Shown piece after piece: positions 31,837 through 44,559 of a DNA stretch of 64,000 bases. The notes below the pieces were generated by a model, which did not search any database, had not been told where the DNA came from, and worked only from the letters and a program-made list of their open reading frames with translations. The first letter of the stretch is position 1. Each line of letters begins with the position of its first letter. Location of the stretch: the NCBI GenBank assembly GCA_005406025.1, contig BGZK01000734.1, forward strand, positions 62,001 to 126,000, read 5' to 3'. A program made the position numbers and the translations under genes. The DNA is from Eumeta japonica (lineage: Eukaryota > Arthropoda > Insecta > Lepidoptera > Psychidae).

Positions 31837-33415
31837 CTGTAAAAATTAACAATTTTTTTATTATTATTATTTCAAGTAAAATAAATGTTTTTAAAATTTT
31901 CAAATAACACTCTGGGCAACAAATAAATAATGCGTCAGTGGGTTTAATCTACGCACATAACAAAACAGAAAAAAGAAAAAATCTGTACATTAAAGATGTT
32001 TGAGATAAACTAGCCCGTCAACGTTTTAATACGCTCCCTGTATTTGTCTGTTTGTGCTTTAATCCATAAACTCCGCTAAAACTGCTCAACAGACTTTTAT
32101 AAAATTTAGGATGGTAATAGCTTATACATCAGGATAACATATAAAATGGAATGGTTTTACGCCATTTCGCTGTTTTTTTTACATCATGTAATTTTTATTA
32201 AAACTTTAATTTAGATCGAGACTAGAATCAAAATCAAATGTGGACCCAGGATGAGATCGTGGTTAGCAGCATGATCGAGCTATATAAAATAAGTAGGAAT
32301 TGATTTTAATACTAATAATAATACAACCACGGAAACCACGGAATGGCACGTTACTTCTTACAAACTGAGAAATTCGTTAATCGTTATCAAGCGTAAATTG
32401 TAAGGTCATTTACTTTGTTTATTTTTATCATATTACATTATTATTGCAAAAGATACATCGTACTCACTTTTCAACGTATCGATGTCTTCGTAGATAAACT
32501 TCTTATTTCGACATTGGACGTCGACGTCACGGAAGCCTATTCTCTCCATCAACCTCCGGACGTCTGTTTCTGGTTCTACGCAGTTGTGGTAGGGTGATAT
32601 GTATTTGTCTACGTCTTTCATGTATCCGCTCCACTTCTTATCCTCCGAAAGACGTCGGTAGACGTCATAAATGGGCATGTAACCCAGGAAAACTAGCAGG
32701 CACTCGCCGCCTCTATCTAAAAGGCTGTAGATATTTCTGAAGGCTTTCCTGTAGAAAAAAATTTCTATCAGTAACCATCATTTACAATCGCCTCTCTATT
32801 GTTTAGTTTTTGGAGTAACTTGCGAAGAAAAATGGAACAAAGTAGTATATAAATGCGTTATGTGTAAATAATACACATATTCGTTTTAGTTACGAGAAAA
32901 AATCATCGTTGATCGATCTATATTCATATATTACAGAAATAAAATAGAGACACGAATATATTGAATAAGAAATGTTAGACATTTAAAAATTTAATTAGTA
33001 ATTTTTTATCAAAGTATCCTGAAAAAATAAATAAAACTCACTCTTGTTGGCGGATCCAATGAAGGGTGTAGAATGAAAATACGTGGTCAAATTTTTCTAT
33101 CAGGTCCTCCGGTATCGGGCCTTCTATGTCCAGAACCGAAAACTCGGTGCGATAGTCCCTGTGGTGCCTGTTAGCATGCTTCACCATGGTTTCGCTGATG
33201 TCACAGCCCAGCAGCCTTTTGAAGTCGAGCGGCATGTGCCGCCGCAGCAGGTCGACGGTGACGCTGCCATCCCCACAGCCCACGTCCAGGACTCTATCGC
33301 CGTACTCCTTCCAGAAAATCTTCGCGCTGTACTCTTTCAACACCTCTTCAGCGTCCCGCCTCTGCAGGTCGTTACTTTGCTTGTACAATTCGGCTTCTTT
33401 CATTACGGCCTTCAT
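31646..33415 (-). CDS. JHAMT: Juvenile hormone acid O-methyltransferase-like (JHAMT), 3 exons, complete
   Basis: Three exons (33042-33415, 32468-32748, 31646-31836) join in phase to 846 nt, or 281 residues plus TAA, the normal size for lepidopteran JHAMT (about 278). It is a class I SAM-dependent methyltransferase. Motif I is LDVGCGDGSVT (about residues 43-53). LLGCDISETMVKHAN is the SAM-acidic loop region. FSVLDIEG follows, then FDHVFSFYTLHWIRQQEKAF, the family's motif around the active site, and YSLLDRGGECLLVFLGYMP. The C-terminal part has YISPYHNCVEPETDVRRLME. JHAMT transfers methyl from SAM to farnesoic or juvenile hormone acid, the last step of JH synthesis in the corpora allata. Paralogues exist in moths, so orthology to the main enzyme is likely but unproven. 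The frame is intact. Confidence 0.93.
31837..32467 (-). other. JHAMT-like intron 2
   Basis: It contains a short purine-biased tract (about 32213-32275, ATCGAGACTAGAATC-like) also found elsewhere in the window. Nothing else was seen. Confidence 0.6.
32468..32748 (-). CDS. JHAMT: JHAMT-like exon 2
   Basis: The acceptor is TTTTTTCTACAG and the donor is AAAA|GTGAGT. The 281 nt run from phase 2 to phase 1. It encodes KAFRNIYSLLDRGGECLLVF to VQCRNKKFIYEDIDTLK. Confidence 0.92.
33042..33415 (-). CDS. JHAMT: JHAMT-like exon 1
   Basis: It starts at ATG (MKAVMKEAELYKQSNDLQRR). An in-frame second ATG at codon 5 is also possible and would match the usual family start spacing. It ends AA GA|GTGAGT in phase 2. 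It carries the SAM-binding motif and FYTLHWI. Confidence 0.92.
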
Positions 33416-33635
33416 GATTTTGAACGAAATTAGAATTTTCGTAATTAATTATCTATCGATCGAGACCTTGAAATATAAATAAATTTCATGCAATTATGTT
33501 ATTTTAAGTAAAAATTTTATATAGGACAGTTCTCGCGTCTTTTATCAAAAATTAATTATTTCGTCGCGCACGCAAGGAGTAGCCGTGCCCGCCGCGGTTC
33601 TGCCGAGCAGTACCTCAGAGGTTGTGCGCCGTATG

Positions 33636-33643
33636 TATTTATA
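33636..33643 (-). promoter_or_regulatory. TATA box of the JHAMT-like gene
   Basis: TATAAATA on the minus strand lies about 220 bp upstream of the ATG, inside a CpG-rich patch (33540-33670) within AT-rich DNA. A start site about 30 bp downstream, near 33610, would give a leader of roughly 195 nt. The inference is from position and composition only. Confidence 0.45.
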
Positions 33644-34289
33644 GTACCCGCGCGCCGTCGGGACGCTAGCCGATTTAATATCCAACTTCTTATACGTAAT
33701 TACACCCCCGCCAGTTTCTGGAGAATTAAGTGTAAATTCGTCATTGTTTACTGAAATGGGGAATTTGATATGCTTAAATGTAACCAGTTTTGATACGACT
33801 TGAACGTTTGATATGAAAACCCGATTGGGAATGAAAGAGGCTTAATGAAAATGATTATATTTAAAAATTTACGGCTGAGAAGAAATTTATTTCGATTAGG
33901 ACTTTACATTCGATATGTATGTACACTCCAAATTTAAATGAAAATTTGAATGTACACGTATTTCATACTAACCCCTTAATATTTTCATTAAAAATATATA
34001 AATATAGGAGGTTGTACTGATCCTATTTTTTATTATTACCATTACGATTTACAATTTGAATATAAATAGTTCCAAATTGGCTGAATTACTTAACTAAATT
34101 GTGCAAAAGGAAAAGTTGAAATAAATTCGAACTTGAATAATTTAACATAAAAAAACCACCATTTATATTATGGAGCTTTTAAACAATATTTTGGTACGTA
34201 TTTTTTTAATTATATGCGAGCACTAAGTGAATGTCAAGATTTAAAATAGAAATTAAAGAAACTCTTTAGTTTCCTTTGTGTCATTTACT

Positions 34290-34500
34290 ATTTTTTAACC
34301 GACTTAAAAAAGAAGGAGGTTCTACATTTGTCTGTATATGTTTTTATGTATGCCCTGCGATTTGATAATCATAGCCCGGATTCCGATACATTAATTTTTC
34401 ATTCGAAAGGACATACTCTCGAAGTTGTCCCATAGTTACCAAGTCATGATTTGATCATGGGATCCCAGGGAAATCGGGGAATACCCTCAAATTATGTAAG
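34290..34500 (+). repeat. Dispersed repeat starting AACCGACTTAAAAAAG
   Basis: The head ACCGACTTaAAAAAgGAGGTTCT is a hallmark of high-copy lepidopteran repeats. The distal part carries GGGATCCCAGGGAAATCGGG. A related ACACCGACTTCAAAA end occurs at 54297. Confidence 0.5.
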
Positions 34501-35000
34501 TACCTATAGGCTGTATTTTTATAGTTATTTAATTTTTAGCGTCTGTTCGATATTTTATCATACTGCTTAGTTGCTGATGGAAGCCACGGCACGTCTTGAT
34601 GGATAATAGTCAGGGGATAATAGTACAATTTGTCGTCAGAAACAACTCATCAATGGCTTTTAGTGAAACCAAATATATACACAGAATTAAAATTACTTAT
34701 AAATCTACCTACATATGTTCATTCAATTATACAATTACAACGTAATCATCTTGGCAGGAACACGTCGTAATTTATTAGCGATAACAGTAGAAATAGGTGA
34801 ATTAATTAACGTTGAACAGAATTAAAATGTGATCTGCATGAATTGTAGAACTTTTATATTATAAAGAATAAGAATAACTTACGTAATTTATATAAGAATA
34901 ATTTGGTAGTGGCATTCGAATCAAGTATGTAAAGACCAATGATTACCAGCGGACAATAAATTCGAGATCGAATTTTTTTTTCGATCGAAATCGTATTTAT

Positions 35001-35030
35001 AAACCATACTTTTGTACAAAAGTACGGTTT
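35001..35030. repeat. 30 bp near-perfect palindrome
   Basis: AAACCATACTTTTGT faces ACAAAAGTACGGTTT. Only one pair mismatches and there is no loop. Confidence 0.8.
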
Positions 35031-38000
35031 ATTAACCATGGTTTGATCCACATGTAAAGTAGCTAAATGAATTATAAAGTTATAATTACTCAATGACTAA
35101 AACATCTGAAATTAAATGCACTGAATTAGCGTGAGGGCTGTGACCAAATGTAGTCTTCTTAACTAGGAATTCTGAATTAAAGTATGAAAAAATATTTTAT
35201 TTAAGGTATAGATATTGTCTCAGTATCTTGTAGCATCTAAAATTATTTTGATGAGATTCGTATGCAACCACCTCTTCAAACTATGTCATTTCTACATTTG
35301 AAAATGCGATTTGAAGCAACTAATTCTAGCCATTGATGAGTCAACGCCAGTTATTACGTTTCTTTTAATTCAAGGAAATCTCTGGTTTCTTCTTGTCATT
35401 GTTTTATGCAATAAGCTGCTTTAATACAAAAACAATGAAACTTATAAAAAGTTTCATTACCAAATTTCGCTCGATAATCAAGGAGCTCTGACAATAGGTG
35501 CACGGTGTAGTTCTGTTGCTAATAATAATTACAACATAGTCCTATTGAGTTTTCATACAGTGCGTCAAAAGTAACGCTCGCCTGTGATCGGCGAACAAAA
35601 CGGCCGAGATACAGCATGACGATCACAAAACGAGATACGAATTCGTTAGTCTATTTCCGGGACGAAAAGAATCATACCATATAACGTAAAAGCAAAATAT
35701 TCTAGTATTGGAGCTAACGTCCATTTTATTTGGGTAATGTTAAAGGGGCTTATTTTCTGACGAGAATAAATAGAGTTCGATAAATTTGAATTTTGTGTAA
35801 ATCAATGCATAAAATGGAATCAATGTTGTTTTTATTTTAAATTTTTTCACTGAAACTGAAAAAATTTAAAATATAAACAATATTGCAAAATAATTACACA
35901 CCGTACATGACATGCAATATACGGAGTCGTAAAGATTATTCCAAAAATCGATTATTTTTATTAGTTTTTGTATTACAAATTATACTTCTTTTTTAAGCAT
36001 ATAATTTTATTAAAAAGTTATTGTGTAGCTACACTTTCTTCGGCCCGTACAACAAAAAAAATCAACGCTACAGTGTTTTGTAACTCTCAAAGAGATATGT
36101 AATGAGATAAGTTAATTCGTGTGACATAAACAGGATTGTCGTAGGAAGTTCTGTTATACGTATGTCATAACTTGATAATTTAACGAAACGCATTGCTAAA
36201 CAAGTCAAAATTCTTAAGGAATAGATACGTTTTTGCATACATTTACATTTATTTAATATATCAAGAGTACAACTAATTATTGCCTTGAAATAATAATTTA
36301 ATCTTCTTTTACAAAAGAATAACGTGCATGAAGACTTCAAATTTGAAATTAATCACACGGAATACATAATAACTTTAAAATGTACCAAATTAAAAGAAAG
36401 GAAAATAATTCAAATTAAATAAATCATCTTAAATAAAATGATATGTTCTAATGCCAGTTACATGAACAGACTTTTCAAGTCGAGCTCTCGTACTAAGTCG
36501 TGAACGAGCAAATCGGAACAATACATTGGAAACAAAAATCTCGCGTCTATTTCTGCTCTTATCAGATTATGGGATTTATTTAAATAATATTTTGCAACTC
36601 TGCCACTACAGTTTTCCGGCCGCCTCCTACATTTACGTTGTTTGAATTGCTATCGTCATCATTTCATTTACATATTTTAATTTCTAATGTGTCCTCTATT
36701 GTTACTGTTAATACCTATATGACGTGATTCGAACTAAAATCGACAAAAATGTTCAATGTATTTGTTAATTATGATATTATTGAGTTCTATTACATTTCTG
36801 TTATTATGTTCTGTAATCACAGAACTGTATTTATGTGATTACTGAGCACAGATATATGTATGAAAGTAAAAAAAAAACTCAATATATTACTACAATTTCT
36901 TTTCATAAGAACAGACAACAGATTGGCTAAACACTATTGAAACTCATCTATTTTTTTCTAAAACCCATCAATGATCAAAATCTGTCAAAGAGCACCGCCT
37001 TCAACTCTATTGGCATGAATGAAATCATAAGTTGGGTACTTCTTTAACCTCTCGTTACAGTATTTGTTGCCTATGTCTAAAATTATCCTTACAAGAGTGC
37101 AATAATAACGTTATAAACTACCATGAATATTCATTTTCAAGAAAATAGGTACGCACCAATAGTGTAACTGAATCGTAATACAAATACAGACAAAACAGAA
37201 GCTCTTGGAGATACTGGAGATACACGTACGTAATAACATTTATATGGACGTTAAGTTTTTTGCATATGAAATTTAAAATGGGGACTAAGTGGGGCACGCG
37301 GAACATTTCAAGCTTTTTTGTATTATATTCTTTGGAAACCAAAACTCAAGGCCTTCGAGCGAGACAGTTCGCAGCTTTATTCCATAAATGGGAAGATGTA
37401 GAAACAACTTTTCAGAGAATCAAGACTAACTCGTGCAAAGACCAATATTGTCTCTCTATAATCCGAGAACTATTACAGATATTCATTGCGATGCCAGTAA
37501 ATGAACGACACATTGTAACAAAACCTAATGCAAAATTGCGACTGAAGCCAGCATACTTCAGTAAATAAACAATCAGAGATAAAGAACATCTTAACTCGCA
37601 CGAATCGTAAACATACTCGTGAAGGTTTTAGATGGATCGATCAGCTTTAAGACAGATTACGCAGAATTGACCTTCTTTATAATATCTTTCTCGACTAACC
37701 TGACTATCAAATAATTTATCCACGCCTCTCTTGTCCATATATCCCAAGGAAAAACAATTCTGAGCGTTATATGGGACTCCCAGGGCAGAATATGGGTGCT
37801 ATAGCATACCTATATAGGTTTCGTACAGGAATAACACTGCTTCTATATAATCGCATACGTATAGGTTACCATATAGATCCATATAGATTACCTAAAAAAC
37901 TACCCAAACGGTTTTCATAACTAAAGCTAAATTTTTGTTAGTAAAATTGTACACTAATATACAAAGTTGAAGAGTTTGTGTTTTTGAACTTACTAATCTC

Positions 38001-39197
38001 AGGGATTGTTAGATCTTTTTATTCTATTATTGTTATTTTTTTGCATTATCTATTTATTGTAGAAAGTGTTGTGACACCTTTTTTGAAACATAACCCCCGT
38101 TTGGCATTTACTGGCTGTTAAAGAGATATAATTCTTATGTGCTCATTATGCGTATAAAACAAGCATATTTAAATTCAAATTAAATGCGGATGAAATAGTA
38201 TGCGTTTTTTTAAAGCTCAAATTTTATGTGCCATATGTGCATTTAATTAAAACGTATATCTTTTGTGCGCATATGTTATAATTTAGTTGCGTATTGAATT
38301 AGATACGTATTGTAATTAGTTCAAGGGTGAAAGCGAAATTTTAAAAAAAATTAAAAAACCCGACCACGTAAAAGTGAACCAAAAAATGGAAACAAAATTA
38401 TGTTAGAAATCATTCAAATATTAATCTGATGCCGCCGACTGCTTGTCATATTTATTTGGAAGATTTTTAACATGATCTTGTTTCCATCCTTATGTTGATA
38501 TTTGCGCAGTCGGGTTTTTCAATTTTTTTTTATTATTTTTTTTTACTAATTGTTAATTCTCTTTTGACAATAAACTAATATTTCTCTCTCAACATTAGCG
38601 GTGTCGACAACGTGTCTTGTTGTAGTAATCGTGATAAATTTCGTTTATTGATTAACATTAATAAAATAAAATCAAGCTGTATAATTCTTGTAAATGCTCT
38701 AAAATGGCTTAGGAAACATCATTTTGTTTTAGAAAGACCATGTATCACTCAATATCGTCTGTATAAAATTACATTATTTTTTAAGTTTCATATTGTATTC
38801 TACATATTTTTTTTTTATTTTTAAGCTACGTCATTTAATTTGTAGTCTAATATGTATTTTAATAGTAACTATTGCCATTAAACTTACAATATCCGACATT
38901 CTGGTTTTATAACAATTGTTTTTCAAATCAATAAATTTTTCGTTAGAGCTTTATCACACATTTATTATCAGTTTAGATTTAATTGAAAATGGTTGCTAAC
39001 GAATTTTAAATCGTTATAGAAACTAGTCATTCAAAATGATAAATGATCTTTAAAGATCTATTCTACATTACCCTATTTGACATAGTTCGTCACTTTCACT
39101 TTTTTTCTTTTTCACAATATGCTGTCTGGTTACCACTATATATAATTTTTTGCTCTCATATCATAATGTAATAACATTCCTCTCCTTTGTATTACAG

Positions 39198-39354
39198 AGT
39201 AAAAAGATCAGCCTGTAATGGAGACATTTCCCCAGCAATAGAAACTTGTGAAGACCTACAAGTGTTTGAAGAACTACTGGAAGAGGAAGAAGCAAATTTT
39301 ACTGGCAAGCTACTGTATAAACTTATTATGTCTATTAAGGAAAGGGTTATGTAG
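39198..39354 (+). CDS. Putative terminal exon of an unidentified gene (51 codons in this exon)
   Basis: After a good polypyrimidine tract and acceptor (TTTGTATTACAG), one base completes a codon. The frame then reads VKRSACNGDISPAIETCEDL, next QVFEELLEEEEANFTGKLLY, and ends IKERVM at TAG (39352-39354). The composition is protein-like, with an acidic helix and a basic helix, two Cys and one N-glycosylation-type site (NFT). A dibasic KR stands at the exon start, which would suit the C-terminal spacer of a secreted prohormone, but I recognise no family and found no upstream exon. It could also be chance. Confidence 0.35.
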
Positions 39355-40965
39355 AATGTAGTAGAGTAGAGGGGGAAGGACTCTTAAATACCCTACCACC
39401 ATGTACTTAGTGCAAATAAGTTTTTCTGTGATTTGTCACTCCAAACTGTTTTAAACCATATAGCTTGTTATATTTTCTTGCTCACCTTTTAAAGCCTTGA
39501 TTTAATTTTTAGATTTATATTACTATATTAAGTTGATAGAAATGAAGATCTATTTTGATACCTCATTCGAGGGTCTTGATAAAGGAATTTTTTAGCCGCC
39601 ACATTAAAACGAATACAATGCACCATTTTGATTTTTTTAAGAATTTTATGTACCCAGTGATACTCGCTCTGTCAATATGAATTTAATGATGTACGATATC
39701 ATTTATCAAAATTGATTAAGCTATTGAGAAGTTACGAGCGGACATACACACATACATGTCAAACACACTCTCCTTTTGAGTTTCGCTGTAGTCGAGTAAA
39801 AGCGGGATCACAATCAGGACTTTCATTCAGAACAGAAAAAAGAAATAATCCAAACTTGGCTTTCAGTTTTGATTCGAGAACAGTTCTGGACCGCAGAAAC
39901 CTAGAGCGAGAATAGAATAGGTTTCCGAGAACAATAAAAGTGATTTTAAAAACTAAATTATTCTATATAGCGTGCCTAGCAGCGAACGGAAGTCTAGTTA
40001 TATTATGATATAAAACTCGAAATATTTTGTTGTTTGATTGCACAGACAAATAAATATTTATGCATAATCTCAGTAGCTCCATCAAAATTACTACAAGTTT
40101 CTCTCTATATAGGACTTTATGGACAGCTAAGAGTCACAAAAGTCTTATAAAACACTAGAAGTTTTTCTATTCAGGTTCTTTTTAAATGCTACCATCATCG
40201 GATGTATTTTTATATTTAAAATGTCATCATTATTGATTAGTGACGTTTCATTTTTCATCTATTCAAAATTAAATAATTTTTAATATGCATACGTATTTTC
40301 ATCGGGCAAGTTAAAAATGTACCATAGTATTCTTACTTTACGTTAATATGAACTCATTTGTTGTTGGTTGTTTATGTTGCTGCTAATTTGATATTAATAT
40401 ATTTTATCTTTATTATAAAGTCATAATGAGAAACGTTTTTATACTATTGACATCATTTTGCAGCATATCAGAGCATGAACAATTTTTAAGTAATTTATGT
40501 GAGGCGACAGGAAACGTCAAATAGCCGGCGGCCTAAGTAGCCTGTTACTGATATGTATCTTTTTAAAAATAAAAAGATACTGTTTTTTAAGTTTACTGTG
40601 GATTGCCAGACCACAAAAAACCTTTTGCGAAAAGGAGTTTATAAGAAACTGACACCGACTGGTATTTACTGACACATAAAATTCCATTACTTAGAAAATG
40701 TACATTCCATTAGTAAATTTTCCTCTACATTCTCAAGAACAGCATTAAAAATATTTGGACTCTGAAAAATGACCATGAAGGAGAACATTTTCACTCGATG
40801 ACTTTGTTACAATCATTCCAAATGTTGACGGAAACCAAAAGAATCGTTTGGAATGTACCGAATGACTTTCAATGATAAAAGCTCTTCGAATAAAATTAAG
40901 GACAGGCTAGTCTTAGTGTGTAGTGCGTTTACGATATCGTTGCGTCGACTTTGTGGCTATTTCAA

Positions 40966-40966
40966 A

Positions 40967-41022
<56 letters not shown>
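40966..41022. repeat. (AT)n(GT)n microsatellite
   Basis: About six AT units are followed by an uninterrupted GT run to 41022. The 78-codon frame that crosses it is spurious. Confidence 0.95.
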
Positions 41023-41024
<2 letters not shown>

Positions 41025-41822
41025 CCCAATATATATGTGATCCCAAACTAAGCAACGTGGTTTATGATACTATGATATTAGACAGTTGATAAAATATACT
41101 AATGAAGCAACGCTTATATAAGTGACGAGGTCAAAAAATGCAGACAAAATTTTGGTGGCAAGTTTCTTTTTCTTTGATGGTTTCTGGTGTCGGTACTCTT
41201 GCACGATTAAAGGACTACTAGTGCTGAATGGTATAAGTAAAACGACCAAATTCCGGCCTACGTTGGCTACTGCTTATTCATGGAAACGCATCAATGTATT
41301 TGACACTCTAAATAAGGGATTTTCTGAACAGTGCAGCGGTCAAAGTTATATTTTTGTAGTTCTTTACGTCAACCGCCTTATAGTTCTGGTGAGTTTGACT
41401 TTTTCTTTTAGGGAATAAAAATATAGTAAAAATGTGTAATAAGAAATAATATTCTAGAGAATTTTTTTTGTACTATTGCAAAACTTTTTCAGTAGCTCGC
41501 GTTTTATAATGTATTTTAAGATCTTAGTGACCTCAGTGAGCAATTAAAGACGATGAAAAGTTGGACTGATTCGTTAAAAAGTATTAAATAGCGGGGTGAC
41601 TTTTCTTGCGTCAGTGCGCATAACATATGTTCGCCTGGAAAGCGTTGAACATTAGCATCTCTGCTATTCTGACTCTAAACTGTTTCTTCATGTTTTCGCT
41701 AGAATGTAAGTGAACATGGATAGCGACTAAATATAAAAGAACAGACGACACTTCGTACATGAACGTATTCAGCTTTCCGAGCTTAAACAAAACATAAGTT
41801 CTTTGTACAATAAATCATGACT

Positions 41823-42190
41823 AACTAGCTCTTGTTCGCGGCGCCGTCCGCGTGGCCATTGAATGAATATTTCATCATTGAATTCTGACCCATCACTCTG
41901 TCAACCATTATACCGATATTATTCCTTCTTTCGGTTTCAGTCTTGGCTCCGCTTTTGTTTCCGGTTCTGGTCCCATCTAGTTTCTTTTCTTTTCAAAATA
42001 TGCATAATACGCCCACATCTCTGCTCGCGTGGACATGCAGCGAATTTGGTGATCTTTTACAGCGATTTATAATTTATCAAACATAATCCCGATTTCGGTC
42101 GAATGGTGTGAAACGATCTCATTTACGATTTTCATCTTGATGCCAGTCCTGCGCGTGATTACGATACTAAACCGATATTCAGTTTGAATC
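41823..42190 (+). repeat. CTAGCT..CGCGGC-head dispersed repeat, fuller copy
   Basis: The head is CTAGCTCTTGTTCGCGGCGC followed by CGTCCGCGTGG. Two blocks of degenerate GGTTCCGGTTCTGGTCCC-type sequence follow, at about 41933-41985 and 42083-42190. It is the same two-part structure as 29255-29446. Confidence 0.5.
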
Positions 42191-43867
42191 TCTCTTGGAC
42201 ATTGTTGTTACCAATAACCAATGAACATAAGTGAAGAATTCATTTTACAAACACGAAAGCAAAGTCACTAGCAAAAGTTAGTAATTTTATTAAATATAAA
42301 TTATTCTGATGTATATAGTATATTATTGTACAGTTGTAGGTAATTCTGTTTAGTCGTTAAATCGTGATTGAGTAAAAACTTCCAAACAAACAAACTTTTA
42401 CATTTATAATATTAATAGCATAAGATTTAAAATTAAAATGAATGTTGTCTACATTGTTCTTAGGGCAACATCTATTTCTGCATAAAAATGATTGGTTCAT
42501 TTTTAATTTCATCACACCTATTTTGTCATTTCCATACCGTTCTCTAAAAAACAAAGGTGAACATAAAAACAAAAAATGTGTATATTCAACTTCTCATAGA
42601 ACTCAGCATAATAAAAGCATACTGCAGAACCACAGCATTTTACTTTTTCAAACGTTGTGATTCTGAAAACGGATTAATAAAATGAAAAAGCAATAATAGA
42701 AAACGATTTCATGTAATTGTTCACATATAAATGTGAATAAGAAAAAAAATCAGGCAGTTGATGGAAAATTTGTCATACAAATGAAGATTGATAAAAGAAT
42801 TTGAACGCCATAATGACGTTGAGATCCTTGATAAGAAGGTTGCAACAGGTATCTAAGCGCATACAAACGAACGCTCGGAAATAACTTACTTGGATTAAAC
42901 CTTTGTTATTGAATTACCACATCGATGTGCAATCAGATTAATATTTATTAATGAAAACAACAGTCGCATAGTTGGCTCCGAATGCAATTTCCATCAAAAT
43001 TGTTTTTGATCAATATCTTACGCTTCCGCCATGATGTAAGTTTGTTAACTTTTGAATCGAATAATAACTTAATCATGATTTCTATACCTCGTAACTCATA
43101 CAAAGAATCCTACAAAACATACATTCGTCGATGCCTCTTTGCCTTTCCCCCACATCTTTGCCACTGCTTTACAATTAACGAAGACTAAGTTTCTGGTACA
43201 AAAAAAAAAGCAAACGTCTGTTTGATGTACTACCGTGAGTAACAGATTTTTAATAAACAGTTCGTTCGCGACTTATAATCGTTCGTCATCGGAGATCAGC
43301 TTTAAATTCCGGTTTTTCACGTCATCGCGCTTCTCAATGTCATACGCGATGGACGGATGCACAAGGTCGTATGTAGGTTAAAACCGATACGAAACATAGT
43401 CCAGAAAAAAACTATTGTTCATTTGTCAAGATACTCAGATACAATATATGAATGAATTAAAAATACAGTAAGAAGTAAAATAATGTTTTATCTGAAATAA
43501 AATTGTCTATCTAATGTTTGTTTGTACTTTAATATTTTAATAACTATTTATTTCGTAATGGCCGGGGCAAAGGTGAATTCACCAATTTTCCGAGCAAAAG
43601 CCCCAAAAATCAAGCAAAATTTATGCTAAAATAAACCAAATTGGCTGAGTAACGTAAATATTTATGTTATCTATTGCTTAAAAAATGAAAGTGGGTAAGT
43701 AAATGTAACGGGGAGATACAAAATGTTCAATTTCACCCATTTTACGCTACTCCAAAAGATGTACTATATTATATTATTCAACATTTCGATTAAACTGGTG
43801 TCTTAACTCATAGTTCTAAAAAATATATAGATATTCCTGTTAATATTCATGGTGCTATGGATCAAGT

Positions 43868-43980
43868 GCGAGACAGGAATTGGGATCTAGATCGAGACCG
43901 GGATACGAATTGAAAACGAAAACGAAAACGGAATTCTGAGCGGGAACGAGATTAGAATAGAAAGCGAAACCGGCATCGAT
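43868..43980. repeat. Degenerate six-base-phased purine tract
   Basis: The sequence cycles through GGGATC, GAGACC, GGGATACG, GAAAACGAAAACG and CGGGAACGAG-type units. Related tracts lie at 2690-2783, 16625-16672, 29363-29446, 32213-32275, 45826-45865 and 47056-47085, on either strand. Confidence 0.6.
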
Positions 43981-44109
43981 AACATGTTGTTATTTATTTA
44001 TTTTTTCGTTTTTTGTATAATCTAATAAATTTTTATTTTTTTTATAAATGTGTCATTTTATGTATAATTAATTATAGTTGCGTTATTAACTTGCATCGTT
44101 TGAAGACTT

Positions 44110-44341
44110 TCGCTATCCATGTTTTGGCTTCATCATCAAATTCTTGTTACAAAATGTAATGTATGAGATTCATCAAAACAAAACAGATGAACCCAAACTC
44201 GAGAAGTTTAGTAGAAAGTATTTAATAATTCCACTATCCACTCTTTGGCTCCATCATCAGACACTCATTACTATTGTAATGTAATATACGGGACTAATCA
44301 AAACGCATTAAATGATGTCAAACCCGAAGGATTGAAATTTA
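44110..44341 (+). repeat. Diverged tandem dimer, unit about 118 bp
   Basis: Two copies share CTATCCA...TTTGGCTyCATCATCA, then TGTAATGTA, then AATCAAAACGCA/AAACAAAACAGA and AACCC.AA. The copies start near 44110 and 44230. Confidence 0.6.
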
Positions 44342-44559
44342 GTGTTAAAGAGCAGCTTGTCTCCACAACTTACAGTATTATTCCCTAACTTCGAACAACT
44401 TCCCTAACTATAACAAATGGCTTCAACCATCAGTTCAGCAGCATAAAATGATGACAGCAGGTTTATAATATTTGATGGTATCCCTCGCTTTTCTGGGAGA
44501 CTATTATCGGAATCTGAGTTCGTGACAAGGGACAATCTTAGTGTATGCACTTACGAACA

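Larger units (their letters stand above)
33670..39197. other. Intergenic, upstream of the JHAMT-like gene
   Basis: It contains a dispersed repeat (34290-34500) and a 30 bp near-palindrome (35001-35030). An isolated 102-codon frame (37260-37568) has reasonable codon mix but no recognisable domain. The rest is AT-rich with no supported gene. Confidence 0.5.

Noticed and set aside
33083..33482. Plus-strand frames of 98 and 116 codons over JHAMT
   Set aside because: They are antisense shadows of JHAMT exon 1.
37260..37568. 102-codon plus-strand open frame with a plausible codon mix
   Set aside because: No domain recognised, the first third is AT-rich filler and no upstream or downstream exon was found. 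Kept only as a note in the intergenic entry.
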